The position numbers and the translations under genes are program-made. Under the pieces are notes generated by a model. The model worked only from the letters and a program-made list of their open reading frames with translations, searched no databases and was not told the DNA's origin. DNA of 18,661 bases from Lachnospiraceae bacterium UBA4364 (GTDB taxonomy: Bacteria; Bacillota; Clostridia; Lachnospirales; Lachnospiraceae). The DNA lies in contig DGSK01000065.1 of NCBI GenBank assembly GCA_002393955.1, forward strand, positions 1-18,661. The letters are read 5' to 3'. This document shows positions 7,299-14,445 of the stretch, piece by piece (the first letter of the stretch is position 1; the number at the start of each line of letters is the position of its first letter).

Positions 7299-9302
7299 AT
7301 GAGAAAACAGACTCAATTCTTTAATAATAAAAACAAGAAGGATTCATCTAAATATGATCTGGCAGATGTTCGCTCGGCAGCTGCAAAATCAATGACTAAA
7401 GCGAAAAAACGAACTGTAGCGGAAACAACGGAAGAGGAAGATTTACTTGAGGATCTTTCTGATGAAGTGGTCGTTCCTACTGATCTTGCCAAGACTACGA
7501 AGCTTGTATTTTTCAGAAAATACGACACATATCAGGCTCTTCTTGAAGTTATGCCTAAGAAGGATCTTCCTATAAAGGATTGTTATTCAAAAGTGATACT
7601 TTACATCATGAGGTGGTTCAGGAATCGCCTGGGTGATGAAGTTTTCGAGAAATATCCTGATATTGCTTATCTTAGATCAGATTACCCACTGCCGGAGAAT
7701 TACGGCTCATTTAATATAGAAAGTGTGCATAACATCGAGGGCTTGAATTTCCTTGATCTTGAGACCATATACCTTGCAAAAAAGAAGGCATGGTTTTTCC
7801 ATCTGGCTGAGCCGGATAACGGTCAGGAAAAAAAGAATATTCAGGGACGGACGTTCAGGACGGACATATGTGTTTACCGTGGAAGGAATTCTGTGGTACT
7901 GGGTATAAAGGAGTCCTGCAGGGAACCGGAGCAGAACAAAGAGGATGCTTCCGGATACAGGCCCGGATTTGTAAGGGATATTTTTTATGATAAGCAGCTC
8001 ATAATAGGTGAGCAGGGACTTGATGATAAATACATTTTTTCAGCAAAGCCTATCCGCTTAAACGGAAAGGCAAAAGCTGACTGTGAGAAGCTTTATACAG
8101 ATCTGATAACTTCAAAGTGCCGTCAGATGCCGGTGCTCTTTGTGCCCGGAGACTTCTACCGGGAGCACAAGGATGAAGTTAACGAAAAGACTGTCAGTCT
8201 CTTGGGATATTGTCACATTGTTGTATGGAGCAATACTTGCAGGAAGCTGTTTGAATCTGTAATGGAGAGTGAAGAACTCGTAAATGCAGCTGAAAGCGGA
8301 AAGCTGATTTTTTACAGAACCACTAAAAGACAGGATTATCAGATCGATTATTTTGACGGAAGTGAAGAAGATGTTCTCACGCATATTAAGTCGATAGCCC
8401 TGCATGAGCCGATACGCAAACAGTGTGAGTTTGGAAATTTTCTTTTAGCGCCTTCTGTGGAGGATCTGACAGGAGAGGCTGCGGAGAAGGATGCGGAAGC
8501 AGTTGCGGCTGAGGTAAACAGGAGACGTGAAGAGATCAAAGATCTTAAACAGATAGCCGGTGATTATGAGAGGGATAATGACAGGCTTCAGAGGGAAAAC
8601 GATCGTCTGTTTACAGAAAACAAAAGGCTTACCAGGGAGAACACGAAGATCACTTCGGATTTTTCGAAAAAGGATGACGAGATTTCAGAGCTAAAAAATA
8701 AAAATAAGGAATTAGCCGAAGATGCGGAAAAGCTCAAGGCTCAGCTGGAAGAGAAAGAAAAGCTGATCAATGCACAGCTGCGTGAGGAGCGCTCCAGAAC
8801 TCTTCCTTTATTAAAGATGCCTGCATTTGATAAGGATAAAAAGAAAAACATCATTTCGTGGATCGAGGAGTGTTATTCAGATGAACTGGTGATACATAAG
8901 AATGCTGAAAAATCCTTTAATGATGACAACCGGAATCTGGATTGGCATAAGTTCTGCATGATGATCCATTTTCTGGCGGGTTACACCAAATACCGCAATG
9001 CCGGAGGTGTTGCGATAAATCCGTCAGCTGCAAGAGAGTATGATCCGGAGGAGTCATCCTTTATGGTTGAGCCTGCAGGTACAGGCCAGGGAGCTACGGA
9101 GATTTATAAGGACAAGTATACGATCAGCATTAAGGATGAAGACGGAAAACAGAAAAATGTGTTGATGGATCTTCATATTAAATCCGGTAAGGGAAGCGAT
9201 GTGAATATGATCAGGATATACTTTTATTATTCATCGGAATTGAAAAAATCCGTCATCGGATATATGCCGGGGCATCTGCCAACCAGAAAGCAGGCACATT
9301 GA
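7299..9302 (+). CDS. Large coiled-coil protein of unknown function with C-terminal RelE-like(?) domain
   Basis: A 667-residue soluble protein that I cannot assign to a named family. Residues 1-65 are charged and probably disordered. Residues ~67-385 form a globular mixed domain (blocks TKLVFFRKYDTYQ, SKCRQMPVLFVPGD at 272-285, GYCHIVVW at 303-310, KLIFYR). Residues ~393-500 are a strong coiled coil rich in RENDRL/ENKRL/ELKNK heptads. Residues ~510-575 are helical, and 580-667 form a compact domain ending LHIKSGKGSDVNMIRIYFYY, then VIGYMPGHLP. This last pattern, a basic strand followed by an 'IG..P.HL' ending, resembles a domain I recall at the end of other uncharacterised bacterial coiled-coil proteins and loosely recalls RelE-type nucleases; no catalytic residue can be fixed. 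A GGATGGA sequence precedes the ATG. It is monocistronic, closed by a terminator, and converges with an XRE regulator. A role in defence or RNA control is inference. Confidence 0.85.
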   Translation: MRKQTQFFNNKNKKDSSKYDLADVRSAAAKSMTKAKKRTVAETTEEEDLLEDLSDEVVVPTDLAKTTKLVFFRKYDTYQALLEVMPKKDLPIKDCYSKVILYIMRWFRNRLGDEVFEKYPDIAYLRSDYPLPENYGSFNIESVHNIEGLNFLDLETIYLAKKKAWFFHLAEPDNGQEKKNIQGRTFRTDICVYRGRNSVVLGIKESCREPEQNKEDASGYRPGFVRDIFYDKQLIIGEQGLDDKYIFSAKPIRLNGKAKADCEKLYTDLITSKCRQMPVLFVPGDFYREHKDEVNEKTVSLLGYCHIVVWSNTCRKLFESVMESEELVNAAESGKLIFYRTTKRQDYQIDYFDGSEEDVLTHIKSIALHEPIRKQCEFGNFLLAPSVEDLTGEAAEKDAEAVAAEVNRRREEIKDLKQIAGDYERDNDRLQRENDRLFTENKRLTRENTKITSDFSKKDDEISELKNKNKELAEDAEKLKAQLEEKEKLINAQLREERSRTLPLLKMPAFDKDKKKNIISWIEECYSDELVIHKNAEKSFNDDNRNLDWHKFCMMIHFLAGYTKYRNAGGVAINPSAAREYDPEESSFMVEPAGTGQGATEIYKDKYTISIKDEDGKQKNVLMDLHIKSGKGSDVNMIRIYFYYSSELKKSVIGYMPGHLPTRKQAH

Positions 9303-9329
9303 TCCGGAATATGAATATATTTTTCCTTT

Positions 9330-9363
9330 ACTGCCGGAAGATATTCATCCGGCAGTTATATTT
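9330..9363 (+). terminator. Rho-independent terminator after the coiled-coil gene
   Basis: ACTGCCGGA and TCCGGCAGT make a perfect 9-bp stem around a 9-base loop, 27 bases after the stop codon, followed by TATATTTTG. It separates this gene from the convergent XRE gene. Confidence 0.82.
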
Positions 9364-9426
9364 TGATGATAACAATTTGTATGGATGATATGCGGTCGTA
9401 TTGCTTTCAGTCAGGACAGGAATCGG

Positions 9427-9945
9427 TTATGACTTTGAGAGCGCCTTGATTTTCTCGATAGTCTCCTTGTCAAACTGTCCGTTTGCCATTGCATGATCCA
9501 TCCAGAGTCGTAAGGAATCGACTGTCATGGAGAGTTTTTCAAGCCTTTCCTGAATGGCAAGAAAGTCAGGTATTTCATCTTCTGTCAGTTTGCCGTCCTC
9601 TGCTATTTCGACCAGACGGTCCTTTTGCTGGTTGAGTGAGTTGATGGAAGCTAACAGTCCCATTGAAATCTCGGAAAAAGAGGACAGCTTAATTTCCGGG
9701 ACATATTCCTGGCCTATACGGCATTCGTGCGAACAGTAGTAATTACATAAGGCGGGTTTCTTATACGCTTCAGCCATTGCTACTACATCTTCCGGTTGTA
9801 CAGTTACTTTCTCGCTTTCGATTTTTTCAATCCGGCTTTCGGATATGAAATCCATAAGTTCGCTAGCCTGCGCACGTGTCAGACCGGCTTCTTCCCTGCT
9901 CTGGAAATAGATATTCTTATTTTCTTTGATAGATTTTTTCCCCAT
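9427..9945 (-). CDS. XRE-family transcriptional regulator
   Basis: A 172-residue protein with an N-terminal Cro/C1 HTH (residues ~12-62: REEAGLTRAQASELMDFISESRIEKIE, then the PEDVVAMAEAYKKP helix). A CNYYCSHEC cluster at 67-75 gives three Cys and one His spaced closely enough to bind metal or sense redox state. The C-terminal half is helical (LLASINSLNQQKDRLVEIAEDG onward) and likely dimerises. I recognise this architecture from clostridial XRE regulators of unknown target. Start: AAGG lies nine bases before the ATG. A promoter with TTGACA lies 34-63 bases upstream and overlaps a tandem repeat, suggesting autoregulation. It is divergent to the HTH-like copy B gene (192 bases between starts) and convergent to the coiled-coil gene, so either could be its target. 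Confidence 0.9.
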   Translation of the reverse strand: MGKKSIKENKNIYFQSREEAGLTRAQASELMDFISESRIEKIESEKVTVQPEDVVAMAEAYKKPALCNYYCSHECRIGQEYVPEIKLSSFSEISMGLLASINSLNQQKDRLVEIAEDGKLTEDEIPDFLAIQERLEKLSMTVDSLRLWMDHAMANGQFDKETIEKIKALSKS

Positions 9946-9985
9946 AACTTAACTGCCTTTCATCATATTTAAACCACTATATAAT

Positions 9986-10013
9986 ATGCTATCACTTTAG
10001 GACGGATTGTCAA
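9986..10013 (-). promoter_or_regulatory. Sigma-A type promoter of the XRE gene
   Basis: On the minus strand a perfect -35 TTGACA (10008-10013) is followed after 16 bases by TAGCAT (9986-9991; 4 of 6 matches to TATAAT). It would start transcription about 35 bases before the ATG at 9945. Confidence 0.5.
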
Positions 10014-10030
10014 TTATCGTTCAATTATCG
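10010..10030. repeat. Tandem 10-bp direct repeat, candidate operator
   Basis: TCAATTATCG occurs at 10010-10019 and again at 10021-10030, one base apart (11-bp period, close to one helical turn). The first copy overlaps the -35 box of the XRE promoter, a position suited to binding a repressor on one face of the DNA. Confidence 0.45.
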
Positions 10031-10050
10031 GTTTACACGGACCAGTAGGT

Positions 10051-10079
10051 ATTTCCACCACCATTTCGGTGGGAATTTT
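10051..10079 (+). terminator. Hairpin upstream of copy B, near twin of the one downstream
   Basis: ATTTCCACC (10051-10059) pairs with GGTGGGAAT (10068-10076) with one wobble, followed by TTTTA. The segment 10058-10078 matches 10612-10632 at 19 of 21 positions. It may block incoming transcription, act as an attenuator of the copy B gene, or mark the edge of a gene cassette. Confidence 0.5.
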
Positions 10080-10091
10080 AGCACACAAAAA

Positions 10092-10140
10092 ATGATACGC
10101 TATCCATGTTTAAAAAAGATTTTGGGAGGAGCGTATCATG
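10092..10140 (+). promoter_or_regulatory. Inverted repeat overlapping the start codon of copy B
   Basis: ATGATACGCT (10092-10101) is the exact reverse complement of AGCGTATCAT (10130-10139). The right arm includes the first two bases of the ATG at 10138, and the GGGAGGA ribosome binding site (10124-10130) lies at the end of the 28-base interval. If formed in RNA the stem would bury the start codon; as DNA it could be a two-site operator. Confidence 0.5.
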
Positions 10141-10590
10141 GAGGAGTTTCCTACAGCTGTTTTATTCAAAAAACTGGACGGAATCAAAATGGAGGAATTA
10201 CCGCAGTACCTTGAAGAGAACAAGACAGAACTAAAGGATGACAGCAAAGCATTTTATTATCACATGAAAAATACAGTTGAAAAGAAGGGGTTATTCCTAA
10301 AGGATGTATACCTGGCTGCAGGTGTATCAGAGTCCTATGGGGGTAAGATCATCACAATGGAAAAACACACAAAAAATCGTGACCTGATCATAAGATTATG
10401 CTTAGCTGGGCGCTTTGACCTAACGGAAACAAACCGTGCTTTGAAACTATACGGAATGAGCGAGCTTTATCCCAAAATCTCTCGTGATGCCTGCATTATA
10501 GTAGCAATAAACAACCATATATATGATTCTCTCAGTGTAGATGAGTGCCTGCACGCAGAAGGGTTGCGTAAACTGTCAGGCAGCGAATGA
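10138..10590 (+). CDS. Small XRE/HTH-like protein, copy B
   Basis: A 150-residue protein, paralog of the product of 2066-2530. The shared core (residues ~37-128) includes KAFYY, FLKDVYLAAGVSESYGGKI, EKHTKNRD, ETNRALKLYGM, ELYPK and SRDACIIVAINN; the HTH-like part is ~53-88. N- and C-terminal ends are much less alike. The DNA of the two copies differs far more than the protein, with A/T-ending codons preferred here, so this is not a recent duplication. The start is fixed by GGGAGGA seven bases upstream. The gene sits alone between two near-identical hairpins, the second a good terminator, and its start codon is inside an inverted repeat, pointing to tight regulation. It is divergent from an XRE repressor. 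Function unknown; a DNA-binding partner of membrane signalling proteins downstream is a guess. Confidence 0.82.
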   Translation: MEEFPTAVLFKKLDGIKMEELPQYLEENKTELKDDSKAFYYHMKNTVEKKGLFLKDVYLAAGVSESYGGKIITMEKHTKNRDLIIRLCLAGRFDLTETNRALKLYGMSELYPKISRDACIIVAINNHIYDSLSVDECLHAEGLRKLSGSE

Positions 10591-10605
10591 CAGATATCTG
10601 CTTGC

Positions 10606-10640
10606 AAATTCCCACCATTTTGGTGGGGATTTAATTTTTT
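10606..10640 (+). terminator. Rho-independent terminator of copy B
   Basis: A 12-bp stem (one G-T) with a three-base loop, AAATTCCCACCA and TGGTGGGGATTT, followed by TAATTTTTT. It directly follows a CAGATATCTG palindrome that begins next to the stop codon (10591-10600). Confidence 0.85.
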
Positions 10641-10702
10641 AAATTTTTGTATACTGAACACAGACGTTGAGAGATTGATATGGCTAAAAAACGGAGGTTA
10701 AC

Positions 10703-12028
10703 ATGGATACAAATAATAATATGCAGAATGGGCAAGGTAATCCTAATGCCTATGGTGGTAATAATCAGGGGAATTATAATAATCCTAATCACGTAATGAT
10801 TCCGTGTCCTAATTGTGGGAGATTAAATTTCCCGGCAGTTAAGAAATGTGTTAATTGTGGCAAACGGATCCCGAAGAAAGAATCGGGATTAGGAATAGCA
10901 GCTTTGGTGCTGACTTTGATTTGTTGTACATTTTGGATAGGCCTACTTCTTGCGATTATTGACTTGATAGTTGGGCGGAATGGCGGTGATGGCAAAGGAC
11001 ATATATGCTCATGGATCAGTCTTGTTTTGGGCGGAGTGCTGGCAGTTACGTGTGTTATCAGCAGCTGCAGCAATAAGTTGGATTCATACTTGGATTCGAA
11101 GAATGAAGCAGTTGAAGAAACGACTATAGCAGAAGAAACTGTTCCGGAAACAGAGGACGAGGATGTGAAAGAAAGTGATATACCTTCGGATGAAAAAAAA
11201 TCGGAAGAAGAGGATGCTGTAGAAGCTGAAAGGGAACCGGAGCTGATAGAGGCGCAAGTTGGAAACATTGTTTTTGTGTTGTCAGATGAATATGTGAAGG
11301 ATTCATCTAATAGCGGTAGCAACGGGATAGCATATATGAATAAGCTAGGTACCAGTTTTCTGACAGTTGCAATTGACAAGGGCGAAAATGCTATTACAGA
11401 AGAATTAATAGCAGAAAAAAAGGATGTTTTTGACGAATTCATACTGGATAAACTTGGACAAATCGGTATTTCTGATGGGGAGAATTTGGTGTGTACCCGG
11501 GAAGGAAGTCTGGATGGTTCGAAGGTATATGAGTATGTATTTGATGATTCTCGTGGTGTATGTGTTGCAGGTGTGATAATTGATGAGGACGGTATGTATA
11601 CGATTGGTTTTGGTCATGCTGAGCGGAATCTAGATGTTCTGTACGATGAATTTGACAAAATAATGTCAGATTCATATTACGCAAAAGGTGACGGTACATC
11701 AGCAAGTAATAAAAGTGATACTACTGATACTAATGATGATAGTTCATCTTCATCAAGTAGTTCAAATAATGTGTCTGCTGACTTTAAGAAGACCATGGAT
11801 GACTATGAGGCTATGATAGATAAGTACTGCGAGGTAATGCAAAAATATCAGAATACCGACGAACCAAGCATGGAGATGTATGCGGATTATTTTGATATGC
11901 TTGATCAGTATACCGAGGCAATGGAGGGATTAAGTAATATTGATGTTTCGAGTTTGGATACGGGTGATTATATGTACTATATTGAGGTTATGGAACGAAT
12001 CAGCAAAAAGCTAGAGAGTATTTCATAG
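10703..12028 (+). CDS. Zinc-ribbon, DUF4190-type membrane protein with C-terminal helical domain
   Basis: The 441-residue protein has an Asn/Gly-rich start (1-30), a zinc ribbon CPNCG (35-39) with CVNCGK (49-54), and two membrane segments (~62-90 and ~101-121) in a DUF4190-like pattern (SGLGIAALVLTL, then a second helix GGVLAVTCVISS). An acidic linker (~133-180) leads to a globular region (~185-325), a Ser/Thr/Asp-rich linker (~335-353), and a helical C-terminus (DYEAMIDKYCEVMQKY, then EMYADYFDMLDQYTEAM), which resembles the DUF6591-type domain. The ribbon is probably cytoplasmic; which side the large C-terminal part occupies is unclear, but extracellular is plausible. The ribosome binding site is CGGAGG. 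A TATACT box at 10650-10655 may be its -10, although no good -35 was found. Its neighbour starts 27 bases downstream, so the two form an operon. Function unknown. Confidence 0.85.
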   Translation: MDTNNNMQNGQGNPNAYGGNNQGNYNNPNHVMIPCPNCGRLNFPAVKKCVNCGKRIPKKESGLGIAALVLTLICCTFWIGLLLAIIDLIVGRNGGDGKGHICSWISLVLGGVLAVTCVISSCSNKLDSYLDSKNEAVEETTIAEETVPETEDEDVKESDIPSDEKKSEEEDAVEAEREPELIEAQVGNIVFVLSDEYVKDSSNSGSNGIAYMNKLGTSFLTVAIDKGENAITEELIAEKKDVFDEFILDKLGQIGISDGENLVCTREGSLDGSKVYEYVFDDSRGVCVAGVIIDEDGMYTIGFGHAERNLDVLYDEFDKIMSDSYYAKGDGTSASNKSDTTDTNDDSSSSSSSSNNVSADFKKTMDDYEAMIDKYCEVMQKYQNTDEPSMEMYADYFDMLDQYTEAMEGLSNIDVSSLDTGDYMYYIEVMERISKKLESIS

Positions 12029-12055
12029 TATAGTGTTGAAAGAGAGGATTTAGGT

Positions 12056-12937
12056 ATGAGTGAGCTGAACAATGTAAATGAAAGAATTGATGTTACTGAT
12101 GGACAACAGAATAAGACAAATTCTGGCGCTGTGATTGGAATTGTTGTAGGGGCTGTAGCGGCTGTATTTGTTGTTCTGGTACTAGTAGTGGTAGGTGGTT
12201 TAGTGTTTGTTGTGAAACTACTACCGGAGATAGAGGCAATAAATGATTCCAAGACTGCTTATGCAAATGGTGAAAGGTTGTACAGGGAGGGTGACTATCT
12301 AGGTGCAATCAATGAGTATCAAAAAGTAATACCAAAGGATAAAACCAATTATTCTAATGTTCCTTCAAGAATTTCAGAATGCGATCAGGGTTTGAACAGT
12401 TTTCTTGTTGGCGGCTGGGTATATGAGTATCCTTTATCTGAGGCTGGTGGATTTGATGAAATACAGAATGATTTAAAAGATATGGGTATAGAGTATACAG
12501 TTCCGGCTGACCTTAAGATTAAATGTATCTTAGAGTTTAAAGCGGATGGGAAAATTGAGACTTCTGTAGATAAGGAAAGTGCCGACGAGGCCATAGATGC
12601 ATTGCTGGGTGTGATAGAGGCGGTCTTTTATCAATCGATGTACGAGGAGGGACTTTCTGAGAGTGAAGCAAAATTTGCAATGTCTTTAGTTTTCGGTACG
12701 GATGATATAAAAGAAGTTTTTAAACAGGAGATGGATATGGATTCATCTAATATAACAATTATGGATGGTGCTCCGAGTGAATTCGTTTTTAGTAATGGAG
12801 TTCTATATTTTGATGGTAATGAAATTGAGTACAATTTTGATGGGGACACAGTTATTCTTGATAGCGAATCAAGTGATGCATTTTTGGAAAATGATGCTGG
12901 AAAAATTGATTATCCAATAGAGTTAGAACGGGAATAA
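12056..12937 (+). CDS. Single-pass membrane protein with TPR-like segment
   Basis: A 293-residue protein of unknown function. A polar N-terminus is followed by one membrane helix (~24-54, very Val/Ala-rich), then a TPR-like helical pair (KTAYANGERLYREGDYLGAI, ~66-85, ending near ISECDQ). The rest (~115-293) is an acidic domain with a WVYEY start and mixed helices and strands, ending EYNFDGDTVILD and a short tail. With no signal-peptide cleavage site it is likely anchored with the C-terminal domain outside. GAGAGGA before the ATG is a good ribosome binding site. It is the second gene of an operon with the zinc-ribbon protein and is closed by a strong terminator. The TPR-like region echoes that of the membrane protein at 2634-3209, though the order of membrane and TPR parts is reversed. 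Confidence 0.8.
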   Translation: MSELNNVNERIDVTDGQQNKTNSGAVIGIVVGAVAAVFVVLVLVVVGGLVFVVKLLPEIEAINDSKTAYANGERLYREGDYLGAINEYQKVIPKDKTNYSNVPSRISECDQGLNSFLVGGWVYEYPLSEAGGFDEIQNDLKDMGIEYTVPADLKIKCILEFKADGKIETSVDKESADEAIDALLGVIEAVFYQSMYEEGLSESEAKFAMSLVFGTDDIKEVFKQEMDMDSSNITIMDGAPSEFVFSNGVLYFDGNEIEYNFDGDTVILDSESSDAFLENDAGKIDYPIELERE

Positions 12938-12983
12938 AACATTAATATAGTATACGGTTGTTTTCTCATAGTCTATATAATTT

Positions 12984-13017
12984 AAAACTGCCGGGGACTT
13001 TCGTCTCCGGCAGTTTT
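12984..13017. terminator. Bidirectional terminator
   Basis: AAAACTGCCGGGGA and TCTCCGGCAGTTTT form a 14-bp stem (one G-T) around CTTTCG. With A's on the left and T's on the right it can end both the plus-strand operon (stop at 12937) and the minus-strand GTPase gene (stop at 13027). Confidence 0.9.
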
Positions 13018-13026
13018 AGATGTATA

Positions 13027-14376
13027 TCAATCGAATTCTTTTCTTCTTATTTTTTTCATTTCCTTGAACTTTTGATTAACCTCATCTTTGCTCTTGCCGT
13101 CGATGTAATACATGATGGCGGCGCGTCCGATGGCATGGGTTCCGGCAGCGGCGATGCTGGAGCTTACTGCGGATCCGACTCCGGGCCAGAGGCTGTTTGC
13201 AAATTTAGAACTCTGCTGAGCAATTACCCGGAAGGTGAAGCCGGCACCGATAACTCCTCCGAGGCCCAATATAAATTCCTTGGCGTTTTCCAGGGAAAGC
13301 TCAAGTCCGCCTATGGAAGCTATAAGGCATACCAGAAGCGACTGCAGTATGATGAGTATATAGATATCAGCTACAGGGACAGGCGTAAGAGCAATGGCTC
13401 CTGCTATCGTAGAGAAAATCGTTGTAAGCTGCTTGGCAACGCGCCGCACTACAACACCTAATCTTGCGGCCATCCTCAGTCCCGCCTGTGCCTCGAAGTC
13501 CTGGATGGCCCCTTCCAATATATCAAGTAATTCCTCAATCTGATATCTGCCGTCGAATGCCATTTGCAGATTCTCTATATCGTTCTGCGGAAGTTTATCT
13601 ATTTCATCTACATCGACTTCTGTTCCGTCGGCTGTCATCCAGTCAACCAGTGATGATACTGCAATGATATCATCTACCTTAAGTCCGTTATCTGTGATGA
13701 TGCTTTTGTAGTAATCGACCTGTTCCTGAATCTTATCCTTTTTGCTCTGGGGATATTCTGCAGGATCCTTAAATCTTGAAGGCGCCATTTCATCACTCTT
13801 GTTTACGACCACTACGATGGGCAGACGCATGTCGTTAGCTTTTGTAAAACTTTTTGAAAGTTTTTTGAGAAATGCAACGTCACTGTTTACGTCATCGCGG
13901 TGTGTGCAGTTAAGCATGAAGATTGCAACATCGGGTGAAAATTTATTTACCTGGTTTATAAGCATGTCTTCGGCAGAAAGGTCCGTGTTGATGGCAACGG
14001 ATTCGGCAATGCCTCTCGTATCAAGGATCTCCATCAGTACTCTGTCGCCGTCCTTGCACTGGTATACGTCTGCAGTTGCGGTACAGCTCTTTGTATCACT
14101 GACCTTTGCCACATAAGTTCCGCAGATTGCATTAATCAGGCTGCTTTTGCCTACACCGGTACGCCCGATCAGGAAGATGCGGGGAGGTCTGTGGGCATCC
14201 ACGCCGTCCATAAGTTCTTTGAGATCCTGGTCTCCGAGGATGGCCTCTTTAAGCATATTTCTAGTTTTGTCGGGAATCCCTTCGGGCAGGGAATCAATCA
14301 GTTCCGTTACCTTAAGATAGAAACGCTTCATGTTATGAAGTCTTTTTTCTATTGTTGAGCTATCTTCATTATTCAT
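13027..14376 (-). CDS. DUF697-type membrane-associated GTPase
   Basis: The 449-residue protein carries a full set of G motifs: G1 GRTGVGKSS (71-79), a conserved Thr near 99-101 for G2, G3 DTRG (119-122), G4 NKSD (192-195) and a G5-like VSS (240-242). The C-terminal third has hydrophobic stretches (~320-356, ~370-385) and the sequence GTHAIGRAAIMYYIDGK (412-428), typical of the DUF697 domain that follows Era/YcjX-like GTPases and is thought to associate with membranes. It should hydrolyse GTP as a switch; the cellular role of this group is poorly known (envelope or stress functions are suggested). The start has GGGGG about ten bases upstream. It is 69 bases downstream of the corA-like gene on the same strand and they may share transcription. 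The end is at a strong terminator. Confidence 0.9.
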   Translation of the reverse strand: MNNEDSSTIEKRLHNMKRFYLKVTELIDSLPEGIPDKTRNMLKEAILGDQDLKELMDGVDAHRPPRIFLIGRTGVGKSSLINAICGTYVAKVSDTKSCTATADVYQCKDGDRVLMEILDTRGIAESVAINTDLSAEDMLINQVNKFSPDVAIFMLNCTHRDDVNSDVAFLKKLSKSFTKANDMRLPIVVVVNKSDEMAPSRFKDPAEYPQSKKDKIQEQVDYYKSIITDNGLKVDDIIAVSSLVDWMTADGTEVDVDEIDKLPQNDIENLQMAFDGRYQIEELLDILEGAIQDFEAQAGLRMAARLGVVVRRVAKQLTTIFSTIAGAIALTPVPVADIYILIILQSLLVCLIASIGGLELSLENAKEFILGLGGVIGAGFTFRVIAQQSSKFANSLWPGVGSAVSSSIAAAGTHAIGRAAIMYYIDGKSKDEVNQKFKEMKKIRRKEFD

Positions 14377-14445
14377 CGTAATGTGTACCCCCTGAAGATA
14401 TTTTGATATGTTGGTGTCACCTTAAATTTTACCATATGATAGCGT

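Noticed and set aside
6737..10666. Shared 11-mer GAACACAGACG upstream of the DUF1232 gene and of the zinc-ribbon gene
   Set aside because: Many 11-mers repeat by chance in a window of this size, and the surrounding bases do not match.
10789..11442. Minus-strand open frame of 217 codons, very Ser-rich
   Set aside because: It is antisense to the zinc-ribbon gene; the Ser richness is the mirror of acidic and Glu-rich codons on the plus strand.
11725..11775. Asp/Ser codon run in the zinc-ribbon gene as a microsatellite
   Set aside because: Codons are mixed rather than a pure tandem repeat; it is best explained as a flexible linker.
12958..13461. Plus-strand open frame of 167 codons opposite the GTPase gene
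   Set aside because: It lies antisense to a clear GTPase gene, has no ribosome binding site and begins within the bidirectional terminator region.
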